A stretch of 64,000 bases of DNA from contig NZ_WIXO01000001.1 of NCBI RefSeq assembly GCF_009709575.1, positions 5,706,001-5,770,000 of the forward strand, written 5' to 3'. The translations under genes and the position numbers were made by a program. Of the stretch, positions 45,128 to 54,400 are shown one piece after another (position 1 is the stretch's first letter; each line of letters begins with the position of its first letter). The notes under the pieces were generated by a model. The model ran no database searches and was not told where the DNA came from. It worked only from the letters and a program-made list of their open reading frames with translations. This DNA comes from Streptomyces taklimakanensis. GTDB lineage: Bacteria > Actinomycetota > Actinomycetes > Streptomycetales > Streptomycetaceae.

Positions 45128-45788
45128 GGGTGTCACCTTCAAAGGGATCGGTGTGTCGTTCCGTACCGCGCGGAACCGGGTGGTCTCCGTCGCCCAGGCA
45201 CAGCTCCCCGGTGGGGCTCCGCATCAGGGTGTGGACGAAGAGCAGGTCGGCTCCCCCCGGGGGGACGGCGGAGATCCTATGGGGGGTGAGGCTGTCGTAG
45301 TGGGCCGAGTCGCCCGGCTCGAGGACGTGCTCCTCCCGCCCCAGGAAGAGGGCGAGGCGTCCGGCGAGGACGTACAACCACTCCTCGCCGGCGTGGGCCC
45401 GCACCAGGTCGCTCTGGGCGCCGGGCGGCACGTGCACCCGCAGCGCCTGCATGGCCCGCCGCGATCCGCCGGCCTGCCGGTACACCCAGCCGCCCGCCTC
45501 GGCCGCCTCCACGCGCCCGCCCCGGATGACACGGTCCCGCTCGGGCGGTGTCTCGCCCAGCAGGTTCGAGACCGTGGTGCCGTAGGCGCGGGCGAGCGCC
45601 AGCAGCAGGGGCAGCGACGGCTGCCGTTGTCCCGTCTCCAGACGGGACAGGTGAGCGGGGGACAGGCCGAGCCGCCGGGCGGCCGTCTCCAGGGTGAGAC
45701 CGCTGCGCTTGCGCAGGTCGCGTAGGTGCGGCGCGATACCGGGGAGATCCGCGCTCGCGTCGGAGGGTGCTGGTCCCATGCCCTCCAT
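45117..45788 (-). CDS. XRE-family transcriptional regulator with C-terminal cupin domain
   Basis: A 223-residue DNA-binding regulator. The helix-turn-helix is LRDLRKRSGLTLETAARRLG followed by LSPAHLSRLETGQRQPS (about residues 22-58). A linker with VSNLLGETPPERD leads to a cupin barrel (about 110-190: VHVPPGAQSDLVRAHAGEEW, YVLAGRLALFLG, LEPGDSAHYDSLTPHRI), which binds a small ligand. Relatives control polyamine or amino-acid catabolism genes. Start: ATG 45788 or ATG 45779; neither has a well-spaced SD (gaggg lies just before the second), and I kept the longer. Upstream is an array of TTGCC/GGCAA half-sites, so autoregulation is likely. The 3' end overlaps the DUF6126 gene. Confidence 0.88.
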   Translation of the reverse strand: MEGMGPAPSDASADLPGIAPHLRDLRKRSGLTLETAARRLGLSPAHLSRLETGQRQPSLPLLLALARAYGTTVSNLLGETPPERDRVIRGGRVEAAEAGGWVYRQAGGSRRAMQALRVHVPPGAQSDLVRAHAGEEWLYVLAGRLALFLGREEHVLEPGDSAHYDSLTPHRISAVPPGGADLLFVHTLMRSPTGELCLGDGDHPVPRGTERHTDPFEGDTHVE

Positions 45789-45801
45789 TGAGCCATGGGA
45801 A

Positions 45802-45835
45802 TGCCCCAGGGGCAAGAAATTTGCCTCACTGGCAA
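45802..45835. promoter_or_regulatory. Operator array upstream of the XRE-cupin gene
   Basis: Three half-sites alternate at fixed 5-nt spacing: GGCAA (45811-45815), TTGCC (45821-45825), GGCAA (45831-45835), forming two overlapping perfect inverted repeats. A 13-bp palindrome, TGCCCC-A-GGGGCA (45802-45814), abuts them. They lie 14-47 nt before the start codon, in position for self-repression. Confidence 0.65.
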
Positions 45836-46034
45836 AATCCGGGCCCGACCCCCACCATCCCCACGGTGCCGCGGGCGAGGACACGGCGAACGAACGGGCG
45901 ACCGACCGACCGAAGCGTTCCCGGACCGCGGCCACTCGCCATGACGAACACGGGACCGCCTCCTCCCCGGTGCCGCCGCCCCCGCCGCCCTGGTCGTCCG
46001 GCGGCCATCCGACTGGTGACCGCCCGGACAGGTC

Positions 46035-46829
46035 CTAGGGGAGGATGGCGTCGACGTACCCTCCGTCGACCCGCAGCGCGCCTCCCGTGGTCGCGGAGGC
46101 CAGGTCGGAACCGAGGTACACCACCATGTTGGCGATCTCCTCGGGCTCGATCAGGCGCTGCAGCAGTGACTGCGGCCGGTGCTCGCGCATGAAGGCGCGC
46201 TGTGCCTCGTCCCAGGGCAGGTCACGGTCGACCAGTTCGTAGACGAACTTCTCCACGCCGCCGGTGTGGGTGGGACCGGCGATCACCGAGTTCACGGTGA
46301 CACCGGTCCCCGCGGCCCGCTTGGCGAAACCACGGCCGACGGCGAGCAGAGCGGTCTTCGACATGCCGTAGTGGATCATCTCGGCGGGGATCGCGACCGC
46401 CGAGTCGCTGGCGATGTACTGGACGCGCCCCCATCCCCGCTCCATCATCCGCGGCAGGTACGCGCGGGTGAGGCGGACGGCGGCCAGCACGTTCACCTCG
46501 AAGTAGCGGCGCCACGCGTCGTCGGTGATCTCCAAGGGGTCCTCGGCGCCGAAGACGCCCAGGTTGTTGACGAGGATGTCCACCTCCGGCAGCGCCTCGC
46601 GGACGTGGGCAGCGCCTTCCGCGGTGGCGACATCGGCCGCGACCGCGAGGAACTCGCCGCCCGGTACGTCGGCCCCGAGTCGCTCGATGGAGTCCTCGAC
46701 CCTGGCCCGATCGCGCCCGTTGACCCCGACCCGGGCTCCGGCCCGCGCGAGTCCGGCCGCGATCGCGGCTCCGATGCCCTGTGTCGAACCCGTGACCAGG
46801 GCGGTCCGTCCCGTGAGATCGAGGCGCAC
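46035..46829 (-). CDS. Short-chain dehydrogenase/reductase (SDR)
   Basis: A 264-residue classical SDR. The NAD(P)-binding loop is TGSTQGIG near residue 13, the structural NNAG motif appears as NNLG, and the catalytic Ser-Tyr-Lys set is visible in YIASDSAVAIPAEM and HYGMSK. The C-terminal GGALRVDGGYVDAI is typical of 3-oxoacyl-reductase-like members. The GTG at 46829 has the SD ggaggag 5 nt upstream; a longer open frame exists, but its N-terminus is shadow-like. Substrate unknown. It diverges from the small protein gene at 47039 and is not obviously tied to the PKS locus 2 kb away. Confidence 0.88.
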   Translation of the reverse strand: MRLDLTGRTALVTGSTQGIGAAIAAGLARAGARVGVNGRDRARVEDSIERLGADVPGGEFLAVAADVATAEGAAHVREALPEVDILVNNLGVFGAEDPLEITDDAWRRYFEVNVLAAVRLTRAYLPRMMERGWGRVQYIASDSAVAIPAEMIHYGMSKTALLAVGRGFAKRAAGTGVTVNSVIAGPTHTGGVEKFVYELVDRDLPWDEAQRAFMREHRPQSLLQRLIEPEEIANMVVYLGSDLASATTGGALRVDGGYVDAILP

Positions 46830-47038
46830 GTGTTCTCCTCCGATGCGGTCGCCGTGGCCGTCACGCCACCACGGAACTTCTTCTCCCCACGGTCGCCGAC
46901 CATGCCCGCCGCCGCGGGGGCGGGACGGAACGGGTGACCGCCAGGAGGAGGCACGGACCAGGCCGCCGGTGTCCACGCCCGGAGCGGGGGTACCCGGCGG
47001 GGGCGCACCCGCGCGGCGAGGAGAAGGGAGCGGACCTC

Positions 47039-47317
47039 ATGCCCGACCAGGATGCGACGCCCCCCGCCCCCCGCGGCCGGCCGGACCGACCGGGGGACGA
47101 GGAGCGGGACCGGACGCGGAACACGGAACGGACCCCGGTCGAGGAGGACCCGGCGGTCCGGCGCGCCATCACCGACGACAACACCGCCACCGTCCTCGCC
47201 ACGGAGGACGAGGAGGACCGCGGGCCCCTGGCGCCGAGCTTCCGGGAGCCGGACGGCTCCGACGACCGGAAGCCGGGCGGATCCTCTCCTCGGGACCGTT
47301 CCACCGGCTCGGACTGA
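47039..47317 (+). CDS. Small acidic, disordered hypothetical protein (92 aa)
   Basis: A 92-residue hydrophilic protein rich in Asp, Glu, Arg, Pro and Thr, with almost no hydrophobic core, so likely intrinsically disordered. I do not recognise a family. A central patch (DPAVRRAITDDNTATVLATEDEEDRGPLAPSF) is the only part with some order potential. Start ATG 47039 follows aagggag; an upstream in-frame start gives an unlikely Arg-rich extension. Third-position GC and codon use look coding. A GGCCGG-ATA-CCGGCC hairpin follows the stop. Confidence 0.6.
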   Translation: MPDQDATPPAPRGRPDRPGDEERDRTRNTERTPVEEDPAVRRAITDDNTATVLATEDEEDRGPLAPSFREPDGSDDRKPGGSSPRDRSTGSD

Positions 47318-47327
47318 CGTACTCCTC

Positions 47328-47342
47328 GGCCGGATACCGGCC
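47328..47342 (+). terminator. Hairpin after the small acidic protein
   Basis: GGCCGG-ATA-CCGGCC, 11 nt after the stop codon. Confidence 0.5.
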
Positions 47343-47450
47343 AGGGACCGGACACGGTGAGGGAGCGGACCGTGCCCGGCCGGCGTTTCGCGTCTCCGCC
47401 GCCCAGGGGGCACGCCCCCGACGGTTCCCCCCCGCGCCGCCGCACGGGCC

Positions 47451-47490
47451 GACGAGATCATCCGGTGGGATTGCGCCGGATGATCTCGTC
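47451..47490 (-). terminator. 15-bp perfect hairpin overlapping the end of the PI-PLC gene
   Basis: GACGAGATCATCCGG (47451-47465) is the exact reverse complement of 47476-47490, with a 10-nt loop. One arm lies inside the last codons and the other runs through and beyond the stop codon. Confidence 0.65.
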
Positions 47491-48582
47491 GACGAGTCCG
47501 TGACCGGGGAAATCCATCATCAGCACGCCGGTGCGCCTGACGGACGGCGTGTCACACCGGTTGTTCCGCCCGGTGAGGCACTGGTGGAGGAAACCGTTCA
47601 CACCGGTCGCGGTCGGAGTGCCGCCCGCGACGGTGTACGGGTAGGCCCAGAAACTCGCCCCACTGGTCCAGTTGACGTACATCCTGTCGTGGTTCGGCCG
47701 CCCGGGATCCCGGCAGTCCGCGGCCCGGTTGGTCCGGTCGAGCTGCGCGTGGACCTTCTCCCACTTGTCGTCGATCAGGGAGATGCCGTCGACCCGGTAG
47801 GAGTTCTGGACGTAGCAGTTCTTCTGCGGGCCCCACTCGTCCGGCCAGTCCGCGTAGTTGAGCTGCTGCAGACCGTAGTCGGTGTAGTTGCCGCCGTGCG
47901 GGCCGCTCCAGTTCACCAGGACCACCTTGCCGCGCACCTCGTCCAGGGTCGGCACGTGTGCCGCCCCGGTCACCGACGGCTGCCAGAACAGCTCGCGGTT
48001 GGCGTCGACGTACGCGTCGAAGATCTGCCGGCGCCGGTGGTTGTGGTCGGTGCCGCACTCCGGGCACGGGTCGGCGTCCGTGCAGCCGGTGAGCCCTCCC
48101 GCGCACTCCGCGTGCAGGTGGAGCAGGACCGTCTCCGTGGGATGCTCCCGCAGGAAGGTGTCGAGTTCGCGCACCACGTCGTCGAAGTTGGCGCGCTGGT
48201 ACACGGCGCCGTGGTGGATCGCGAACCTGGCCCTGCCACGGTCGTCGGAGACGATCCGCACACGGATGTCGATGGCGCGGATACCCGCCCGGAGCTGGTG
48301 GGCCAGGGAGCCACCGCCCCTGCCGTCACCGCGCTCGTGCCTCTCCTGGGTCTCGGTCGGGGCACCGCCGTACACGGCGAGGGTGTCGTGGGTACCGGGG
48401 ACGGAGAGTTCGGCCAGGCTCGCGTCACCGCGGACGGCCGCCATCCAGGCGGGGTGCGCGTTCGCTTCCAGGCTTCGGTAGGACTCGGGGTCGCTGTACG
48501 CCCGAGCCGTGTCCCCCGGCCCGCACACGGTGACGGCGACCGCCGTCAGCAGGGGGGCCAACAGGGCCGGCAGTCTCCGCAT
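47458..48582 (-). CDS. Secreted phosphatidylinositol-specific phospholipase C-like protein
   Basis: A 374-residue exported protein. The signal peptide is MRRLPALLAPLLTAVAVTVCGPGDTARA in two parts (RR, hydrophobic core, ARA cleavage). The PI-PLC X domain follows, with catalytic His65 in SVPGTHDTLA, GIRAIDIRV (substrate/catalytic Asp and Arg near 105) and the second catalytic His in FAIHHGAVYQ (123-124). The domain continues through TVLLHLHAE and VLVNWSG. Such enzymes cleave phosphatidylinositol to inositol phosphate and diacylglycerol without needing calcium. Start ATG 48582 has the SD gaggaga; the upstream extension is Arg/Pro-rich shadow. Single gene, minus strand, with a hairpin at its end. 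Confidence 0.87.
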   Translation of the reverse strand: MRRLPALLAPLLTAVAVTVCGPGDTARAYSDPESYRSLEANAHPAWMAAVRGDASLAELSVPGTHDTLAVYGGAPTETQERHERGDGRGGGSLAHQLRAGIRAIDIRVRIVSDDRGRARFAIHHGAVYQRANFDDVVRELDTFLREHPTETVLLHLHAECAGGLTGCTDADPCPECGTDHNHRRRQIFDAYVDANRELFWQPSVTGAAHVPTLDEVRGKVVLVNWSGPHGGNYTDYGLQQLNYADWPDEWGPQKNCYVQNSYRVDGISLIDDKWEKVHAQLDRTNRAADCRDPGRPNHDRMYVNWTSGASFWAYPYTVAGGTPTATGVNGFLHQCLTGRNNRCDTPSVRRTGVLMMDFPGHGLVDEIIRRNPTG

Positions 48583-48881
48583 CGCTCTCCTCGGGGGTCG
48601 CGGTACCGCCCGCGGGCACCGGCCCGAGCCGACGGGCCGCGACGGCGCGGACAGCGGGCGGTCCTCGCGGGCACGGATGTGTCCCATCCTTCCGTCGGGG
48701 GCGCACTCGGGGAACCGTCCGGAAGGACCCTTTCACCGAACGGTCACCTCCGCCCGGCTTCCGTCGCCGCGGGTTCCGAAGGTGAACAACTCCCGTCCGG
48801 TGGCCGATTCGCTCCCCTCGTGGACCCCGGCCCCCGGCCCCCGGCTCGCGAGGCGGCCCGGGGCGAAACCGTCGTGCGACC
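48583..48881. other. Non-coding gap between PI-PLC and SDR genes
   Basis: About 300 bases holding the presumed PI-PLC promoter. No gene, repeat or operator stands out. Confidence 0.5.
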
Positions 48882-49706
48882 TCAGGACGGGTCCCGTCGG
48901 TCGGCGTGGTGTCCTGCCGCGGTGCCGGTGCCGGAGCGGCGGCTCGGATCCCAGCACCACGGCATCACCATGGGGCGGGGCAGGTGTCGGAAGGCCCAAC
49001 CGGCCAACCGGTAGCGGACGCCGGGGATGCTGACCGCCCGCCCCCGGTCGAGGTCCCGCAGCGCCGTGGCCGCGACCCTGGTGGCGGAGAGCCACATCCA
49101 GGCGGGGAACTCCGAGGCGTCGATGCCGGCCCGCCGGTGGAACTCCGTCCTGGTGTAGCCGGGCAGTACCGCGGTCATCCGGACACCGGCCCGCCGGACC
49201 GGGGCGGAACGGCCGACGGACTCGGTGAAGGCGAGGACCCAGGACTTGCTCGGCGGGTAGGTGCTGGCGAGCCAGCCGGGCCCGAGGGCCGCCACCGAGG
49301 CCACGTTGAGCACGCCGCCCGAGCGCCGCGCCATCATGCCGGGCAACGCGGCGTGGGTGAGGCGGAGCACCGCCCGGACGTTGAGGTCCAAGACGGCCTC
49401 CTCCGCCTCGACGGGGTTCTCCGGGAACGGGCGCGATGGTGCGGCACCGGCGTTGTTGACCAGCAGGTCGACCGGGTCCGTGGCATCCGCCAGCCGCTGT
49501 TCGACCGCACGACAACCGGCGGTGGTGGCGAGATCGGCGGGGATCACCTGGTGCGGTCGTCCCGGTGCCGGCAGGGCGGCCGCCGGCGCGCCGAGCCGGG
49601 CACCGTCCCTGGCGACCAGGACCAGGTGGTAGCCGCGGCTCGCGAGGGCCTCGGCGAAGGCCAGGCCGATTCCGGTACCGGCACCCGTGACGACGGCGGT
49701 TGGCAT
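48882..49706 (-). CDS. Short-chain dehydrogenase/reductase beside the PKS locus
   Basis: A 274-residue classical SDR with the cofactor loop TGAGTGIG at the N-terminus, an intact NNAG motif, and catalytic Ser and YPPSK (VASVAAL, STYPPSKSW). The C-terminal section (RYRLAGWAFRHLPRPMVMPW) is hydrophobic and basic, as in SDRs acting on lipid substrates. Start ATG 49706 gives the standard N-terminus PTAVVTGAG; gagg is 11 nt upstream. It is downstream of the CFA-like methyltransferase on the same strand (184-nt gap), and that pair faces the PKS operon, so a role in processing the polyketide or a lipid starter is reasonable but unproven. Confidence 0.87.
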   Translation of the reverse strand: MPTAVVTGAGTGIGLAFAEALASRGYHLVLVARDGARLGAPAAALPAPGRPHQVIPADLATTAGCRAVEQRLADATDPVDLLVNNAGAAPSRPFPENPVEAEEAVLDLNVRAVLRLTHAALPGMMARRSGGVLNVASVAALGPGWLASTYPPSKSWVLAFTESVGRSAPVRRAGVRMTAVLPGYTRTEFHRRAGIDASEFPAWMWLSATRVAATALRDLDRGRAVSIPGVRYRLAGWAFRHLPRPMVMPWCWDPSRRSGTGTAAGHHADRRDPS

Positions 49707-49835
49707 GGTGACACGTCCTCGGTCGACGGAGACGATGGGGAAGGCGTTCCCGTCCACGTGTGGCCGCACCGTCGGACGCTCCACCGCCCGACCGGACGAC
49801 GGCGGAGCGCGGGACGGGGCGAACGCCGCACCGGT

Positions 49836-49858
49836 GGTGCCGGTGCCGGTGCCGGTGC
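49836..49858. repeat. Short tandem repeat of GGTGCC
   Basis: Nearly four copies of the hexamer GGTGCC in the gap between the SDR and the CFA-like gene. Confidence 0.7.
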
Positions 49859-49890
49859 GGGGAGCGGGACGGACCGGCGGGGGGCCTTCG

Positions 49891-51192
49891 TCACGTGGGT
49901 GTTCCGGTCGGGGGGTCGCCCGCCGGCGGGCGACGGTACCTGCTCGGTCGTGCGGCGAAGACGTGCCGGCCGGCCGGTCGGGGCCGGGTGAAGAGCAGGT
50001 GCTGGACGCCGGCCAGACCCGCTTCGAAGGACAGCAGGCCGACGGCGAAGAAGAGCCGCCAGACGGCCACCGTCTGGTACCCGACCAGCGCGGTGGCGCG
50101 TTCGCGGTTCCGCTCCAGGTTGGTCAGCCAGCTCCGGATCGTGGGCACGAAATGCTCCCGGAGGTTCTCCACGTCGAGCAGTTCCAGACCGTGGCGTTCG
50201 GCGAGCATCGCGCTGCGGCCGACCGTCCCGAGGTCGAGGTCCGGGTGCGGGTAGCGAAGCAGGAACGGGCTGCGCATCAGTTTCCGCCCGCCCGGCAGCA
50301 CGCACAGTTCGTGACTGAGGACGCGGCCGCCCGGCGCCACCAGCCGGGCCAGGGCGGCCGCGTGCTCGCGCCGGCCGGACCGGGACAGGTGGTGGGTCAT
50401 CTCGATGCTGGCCACCGCGTCGAAGGGACCGTCCCGGACCGCCCGGTAGTCCTGCAGCCGCACCCGGACCCGGTCCGCCAGACCCGCCTCCTCGATCCGC
50501 CGCGCGGCCAGTCGTGCCTGGTTCCGGGCGAGGGTGACGCCCACCCCTTCCACACCGTAGTGCCGCGCCGCGTGCAGGAGCAGGCTGCCCCAGCCGCAGC
50601 CGAGGTCCAGGAGTCGCATGCCCGGCCGCAGGTCGAGCTTGCGGCAGACCATGTCGAGCTTGGCCCGTTGCGCCTCGGTCGGCCCGTAACCGGACCGCTC
50701 GCCGTCGGGCCAGTACGCGCAGGAGTAGACCATGGACGGCCCCAGCACCAGCCGGTAGAACTCGTCGCCCACGTCGTAGTGGTGCCGAACGGCGCGGGCA
50801 CCGCGGTACCGGCGGACCTCGGCCGAGGGCCTGGCGACGGGAGGCCCCAGGATCTCGCGGCCCGGCCCGTTCCGGAGCCCCTGCAGCGCGGCACCCGCCA
50901 GGTCCGGCCAGGGGGTTCCCAGCACGGAACCCAACTGTCGTACGACCGCGACGAGATCCCCCTCGATGTCGCAGTCGCCGGCCACGAACGCGCGGGCGGC
51001 ACCGAGTTGACCGGGCCGCCAGAGCATCCGACGCACCGCTCGGGGAGTGCGCAGCACCAAGGTCGCCCCGGATCCGTTCCCGGCGGTGCTGCCGTCCCAG
51101 GCGCGGATGTCGAACTCGAGCGGGGCGGCCACCGCGCGTTCCACGAAAGCGGCGATCCGATGGGCGGCGCCTGGGGTCTCCGTTCCCGTCAC
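49891..51192 (-). CDS. Cyclopropane-fatty-acid-synthase-like SAM methyltransferase
   Basis: A 433-residue enzyme of the CFA/mycolic-acid methyltransferase group, which adds a methylene or methyl from SAM to a lipid double bond. It has HYDVGDEFYRLVLGPSMVYS followed by CAYW (about 138-161), the SAM motif LLDLGCGWGSLLLHAA (194-209) and ASIEMTHHLSR at the family's catalytic loop (usual form SIGMFEHV). The N-terminal ~130 residues (APLEFDIRAWDG) match the lipid-binding part of Cfa. GTG at 51192 is chosen for its strong SD (ggaggaacc). It is divergent from the PKS across 298 bp and so may act on the PKS product, or on ordinary membrane lipids. Confidence 0.9.
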   Translation of the reverse strand: MTGTETPGAAHRIAAFVERAVAAPLEFDIRAWDGSTAGNGSGATLVLRTPRAVRRMLWRPGQLGAARAFVAGDCDIEGDLVAVVRQLGSVLGTPWPDLAGAALQGLRNGPGREILGPPVARPSAEVRRYRGARAVRHHYDVGDEFYRLVLGPSMVYSCAYWPDGERSGYGPTEAQRAKLDMVCRKLDLRPGMRLLDLGCGWGSLLLHAARHYGVEGVGVTLARNQARLAARRIEEAGLADRVRVRLQDYRAVRDGPFDAVASIEMTHHLSRSGRREHAAALARLVAPGGRVLSHELCVLPGGRKLMRSPFLLRYPHPDLDLGTVGRSAMLAERHGLELLDVENLREHFVPTIRSWLTNLERNRERATALVGYQTVAVWRLFFAVGLLSFEAGLAGVQHLLFTRPRPAGRHVFAARPSRYRRPPAGDPPTGTPT

Positions 51193-51490
51193 GGTTCCTC
51201 CGGAATGCGTCATCGAGGGGCGGCCGATGGGCGGGCGGCCGGCGAGCGCCCCGCGAGCGACCCGCGGGCGGCCGGCGGAGACAGGGAAGAGCCACCGCGG
51301 TCGGTGGCGGATCGGGTTCACGGCGGAACGAATCATCGCCGGAAAGCAACCATATGCGATGAGCTTGAAAGCCGAATTCACACGAACGGGTTGTCGTCCC
51401 AGTCCATGGGAGTGAAGGCCGTTCGGGGTGCCGAAGGATGGTGGGAGACCGCCGCGGCTCTGTGCCGCCGAACCACCGTGGAGGCCTTCT
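51193..51490. promoter_or_regulatory. Divergent promoter region, CFA-like gene and PKS operon
   Basis: About 300 bases between oppositely oriented genes. The part around 51325-51375 is clearly AT-richer (catatg at 51351-51356, ttgaaa nearby), as expected of promoters, but I cannot fix -35/-10 pairs. The PKS SD (ggagg) is at 51480-51484. Confidence 0.45.
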
Positions 51491-54400
51491 ATGACCGGAA
51501 CGGCTCAAGCCGTCGCCGTTGTCGGTATCGCGTGCCGCCTTCCGGGTGGGATCAGCGATCTCGACGGGCTGTGGACGGTACTGTCCAAGGGCGAGGACCT
51601 GATCCGCGAGGTACCGCCGGACCGGTTCGAGGCGGCGGCCTTCCTGGACGGCGGACGACGTCGCCCCGGTCGGACCTACACCGTCGAGGGCGGGTTCCTC
51701 CCGGACGTCCAGGGCTTCGACGGCGAGTTCTTCCAGGGCATCTCGCCCCGCGAGGCCCTGCACATGGACCCCCAACAGCGCCTGCTGCTGGAGCTGGCGG
51801 TCGAGGCGCTGGACGACGCGGGGATCGACCCGATGACCTGTGCCGGGTCGGACGGTGCGGTCTTCGTCGGCTGCTCCAGCCACGACTTCGGTCAGCTTCG
51901 CCAGGCCCGGCCCTCGATCGGCGACGTCTACTCGATGTCCGGGATCGCGGTCGCCAACACCGCGAACCGGATCTCCCACCTGCTGGACTGGCACGGCGAG
52001 AGCTTCGCCCTCGACACGGCCTGCTCCTCCGCGCTGACCGCGGTGCACCGGGCCTGCGAACACCTGAGCACCGGTCGGGCGGCACTGGCCCTCGCCGGGG
52101 GTGTCAACATCCTGCTCGACCCGCGCGTCTTCGCCGGGTTCTCCGCCGCCTCGATGCTGTCGCCGACCGGCCGTTGCCGGGCCTTCTCGGCCGACGCCGA
52201 CGGTTACGTCCGATCGGAAGGGGGCGGTCTGCTGCTGCTCAAGCGGCTGACGGACGCGGTGGCGGACGGCGACCGGGTGCACGCGGTGATCCTCGGCAGC
52301 GGGGCCAACAACGACGGCCGTACCTCGGGCATCGCCCTGCCGAACACACGGGCCCAGGAAGACCTCCTCCGCCAGGCCTACGACAGCGCGTCGGTCCATC
52401 CGGACCGCCTGGTCTACCTGGAGGCGCACGGAACGGGAACCCCGGTCGGCGACCCGGTCGAGTGCGAGGCCATCGGCCGGGCGCTGGGCACCCGACGCAC
52501 CGTCGGTCCGCTGCCGGTCGGTTCGGTGAAGACCAACCTCGGACACCTGGAGCCGGCCTCCGGCGTGCCGGGCCTGCTGAAGGCCATCCTGGTGCTGCGG
52601 CACGGCGTGGTGCCGCCCACCCTGCACGCCGAGCCCCTCAACCCGCGCATCGACTTCCGGGAGCTGAACATCGTCCCGACCACCCGGCCGCGGCAGGTCG
52701 AGGTGGCCGCCGGAGCGGTGGTCGGAGTGAACTCGTTCGGCTTCGGCGGAGCCAACGCACACATCCTGCTCGGGCCCGCTCCGACCGGCCAGGCACCGCC
52801 GCCGCCCGCGGGCCCGGTGCCCGTCACGGCCACCGCCCGCGGCCCGGCCGCCCTCGCCGAAGCGTGCGAGCGGCTGGCCGAGCGGTTGGAGAACGCCGAC
52901 GCGAGCGCCTTCCACGGAATCGCGTACACCAGTTCGTACCGCCGCGCCCGCCACGACCACCGCACGGTGGTGCTGGCCGAGACCGCGCGGGAGGCGGCGG
53001 ACGCCCTGCAGGGAGCGGCCCGCGGCGAGCGTCCGGCACCGGGCTCGGCCACCTCCCGGGCCGCGACACACGGTCGGGTGGCGTTCGCCTTCTGCGGCAA
53101 CGGATCGCAGTGGCCCGGCATGGGAGCGGAGCTGCTGCGCACCGAGCCGGTCTTCCGGCGGACGGTCGAGGCCGTCGGCCGGGAACTCGACCCGTTGCTC
53201 GGCTGGTCGATCACGGAGGCGATGGCCACCGGGGATCCGGAGCGGCTGCGCTCGACGGAAGTGGCGCAGCCCCTGTTGTTCGCCCACCAACTCGGCGTGG
53301 TCGAGCTGCTCCGCTCACACGGCGTACGGCCGGAGGCGGTGGTCGGGCACAGTGTGGGCGAGATCGCGGCCGCCCACACCGCCGGGGTGCTCGACCTGGC
53401 GGCCGCCGCTCGGGTGGTGGCCGCCAGGAGCCGAGCCCAGGAGGCCACGGCGGGCAGCGGACGGATGGCGGCCGTCGGCCTCTCCGAGGAGCAACTGGCC
53501 GAGGAAATCTCCGGCTACGGGGGCCGGCTGGAGCTGGCCGGGGTGAACAGCCGAACCGACACCACGGTCGCCGGACAGGCCGGGGACGTGACCGCTCTCA
53601 AGGAGCGACTGCAGGACCGGGGGGTGTTCGCGCGCGAGCTGGATCTCGACTACGCCTTCCACAGCGTCGCCATGGAGCGGATCAGGGGTCCGCTGCTGGC
53701 CGAGCTGAGGGGCCTTCGGTCCACCGGGCCGAAACTGACGTTCGCCTCCACGGTGACGGGCGAGGTGCTGCGCGATGAGCGGCTGGGCGCCGAGTACTGG
53801 TGGCGGAACGTGCGGCAGCCGGTACGGTTCGCCCCGGCCGTCGAGGCGCTGATGGCCGAGGACTTCGACGTGTTCGTGGAGATCGGCCCGCACGCCGTTC
53901 TGGGGCCGTACCTGCGTCGTCTGGCCCAGAGCGGCGGATCGCCGGCGGAAGTGGTGCGGACCGGCTCCCGGCGGGCCGACGGACCGGCCGCGATCAGGGG
54001 CGCGGTCGCCCACCTGCTGGCAGCCGGAGTCGACGTCGACCCCCGGGCGCACTTCCCCCGCCCCATGCCGCCGGTGGACCTGCCCACCTACCCCTGGCAG
54101 CGGGAGCGGCACTGGGTGGGGCAGCCCAGTTGGTGGACCGGGATCAGCAGCGACGGCGTGACGCTCCACCCGCTGCTCGGCCAGCGGGCCGTCACCGCCG
54201 AACCCGCCTGGCACGGCGTGTTGAACACCGTGCGTGCCCCGTGGCTGTCGGACCACCGGATCGGTCGGACCACCGTGCTGCCCGCGACCGGCTTCCTGGA
54301 GACCGCGTTCGCGGCCGGTCACCGGCTCCTGGACACCACCGTGCTGGAGGTGACCGAGCTGTCCATCACCAGCGCCTGCGTACTGCCCGGTGAGGACAGC

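Noticed and set aside
46035..48582. SDR, acidic protein and PI-PLC genes as members of the type I PKS locus
   Set aside because: Orientation changes, separate terminators and an extracellular lipase role argue against it; only the SDR at 48882 is placed close enough to the PKS to be a fair candidate.
49836..49858. GGTGCC tandem repeat considered as a CRISPR-like or regulatory array
   Set aside because: The unit is 6 nt with no spacers, a simple-sequence repeat typical of GC-rich gaps. No CRISPR array, tRNA or rRNA gene was found anywhere in the window.
51428..51490. N-terminal extension of the PKS from an upstream start at 51428
   Set aside because: The 21 extra residues are Pro/Arg-rich, and the ATG at 51491 has the SD ggagg and begins right before the KS.
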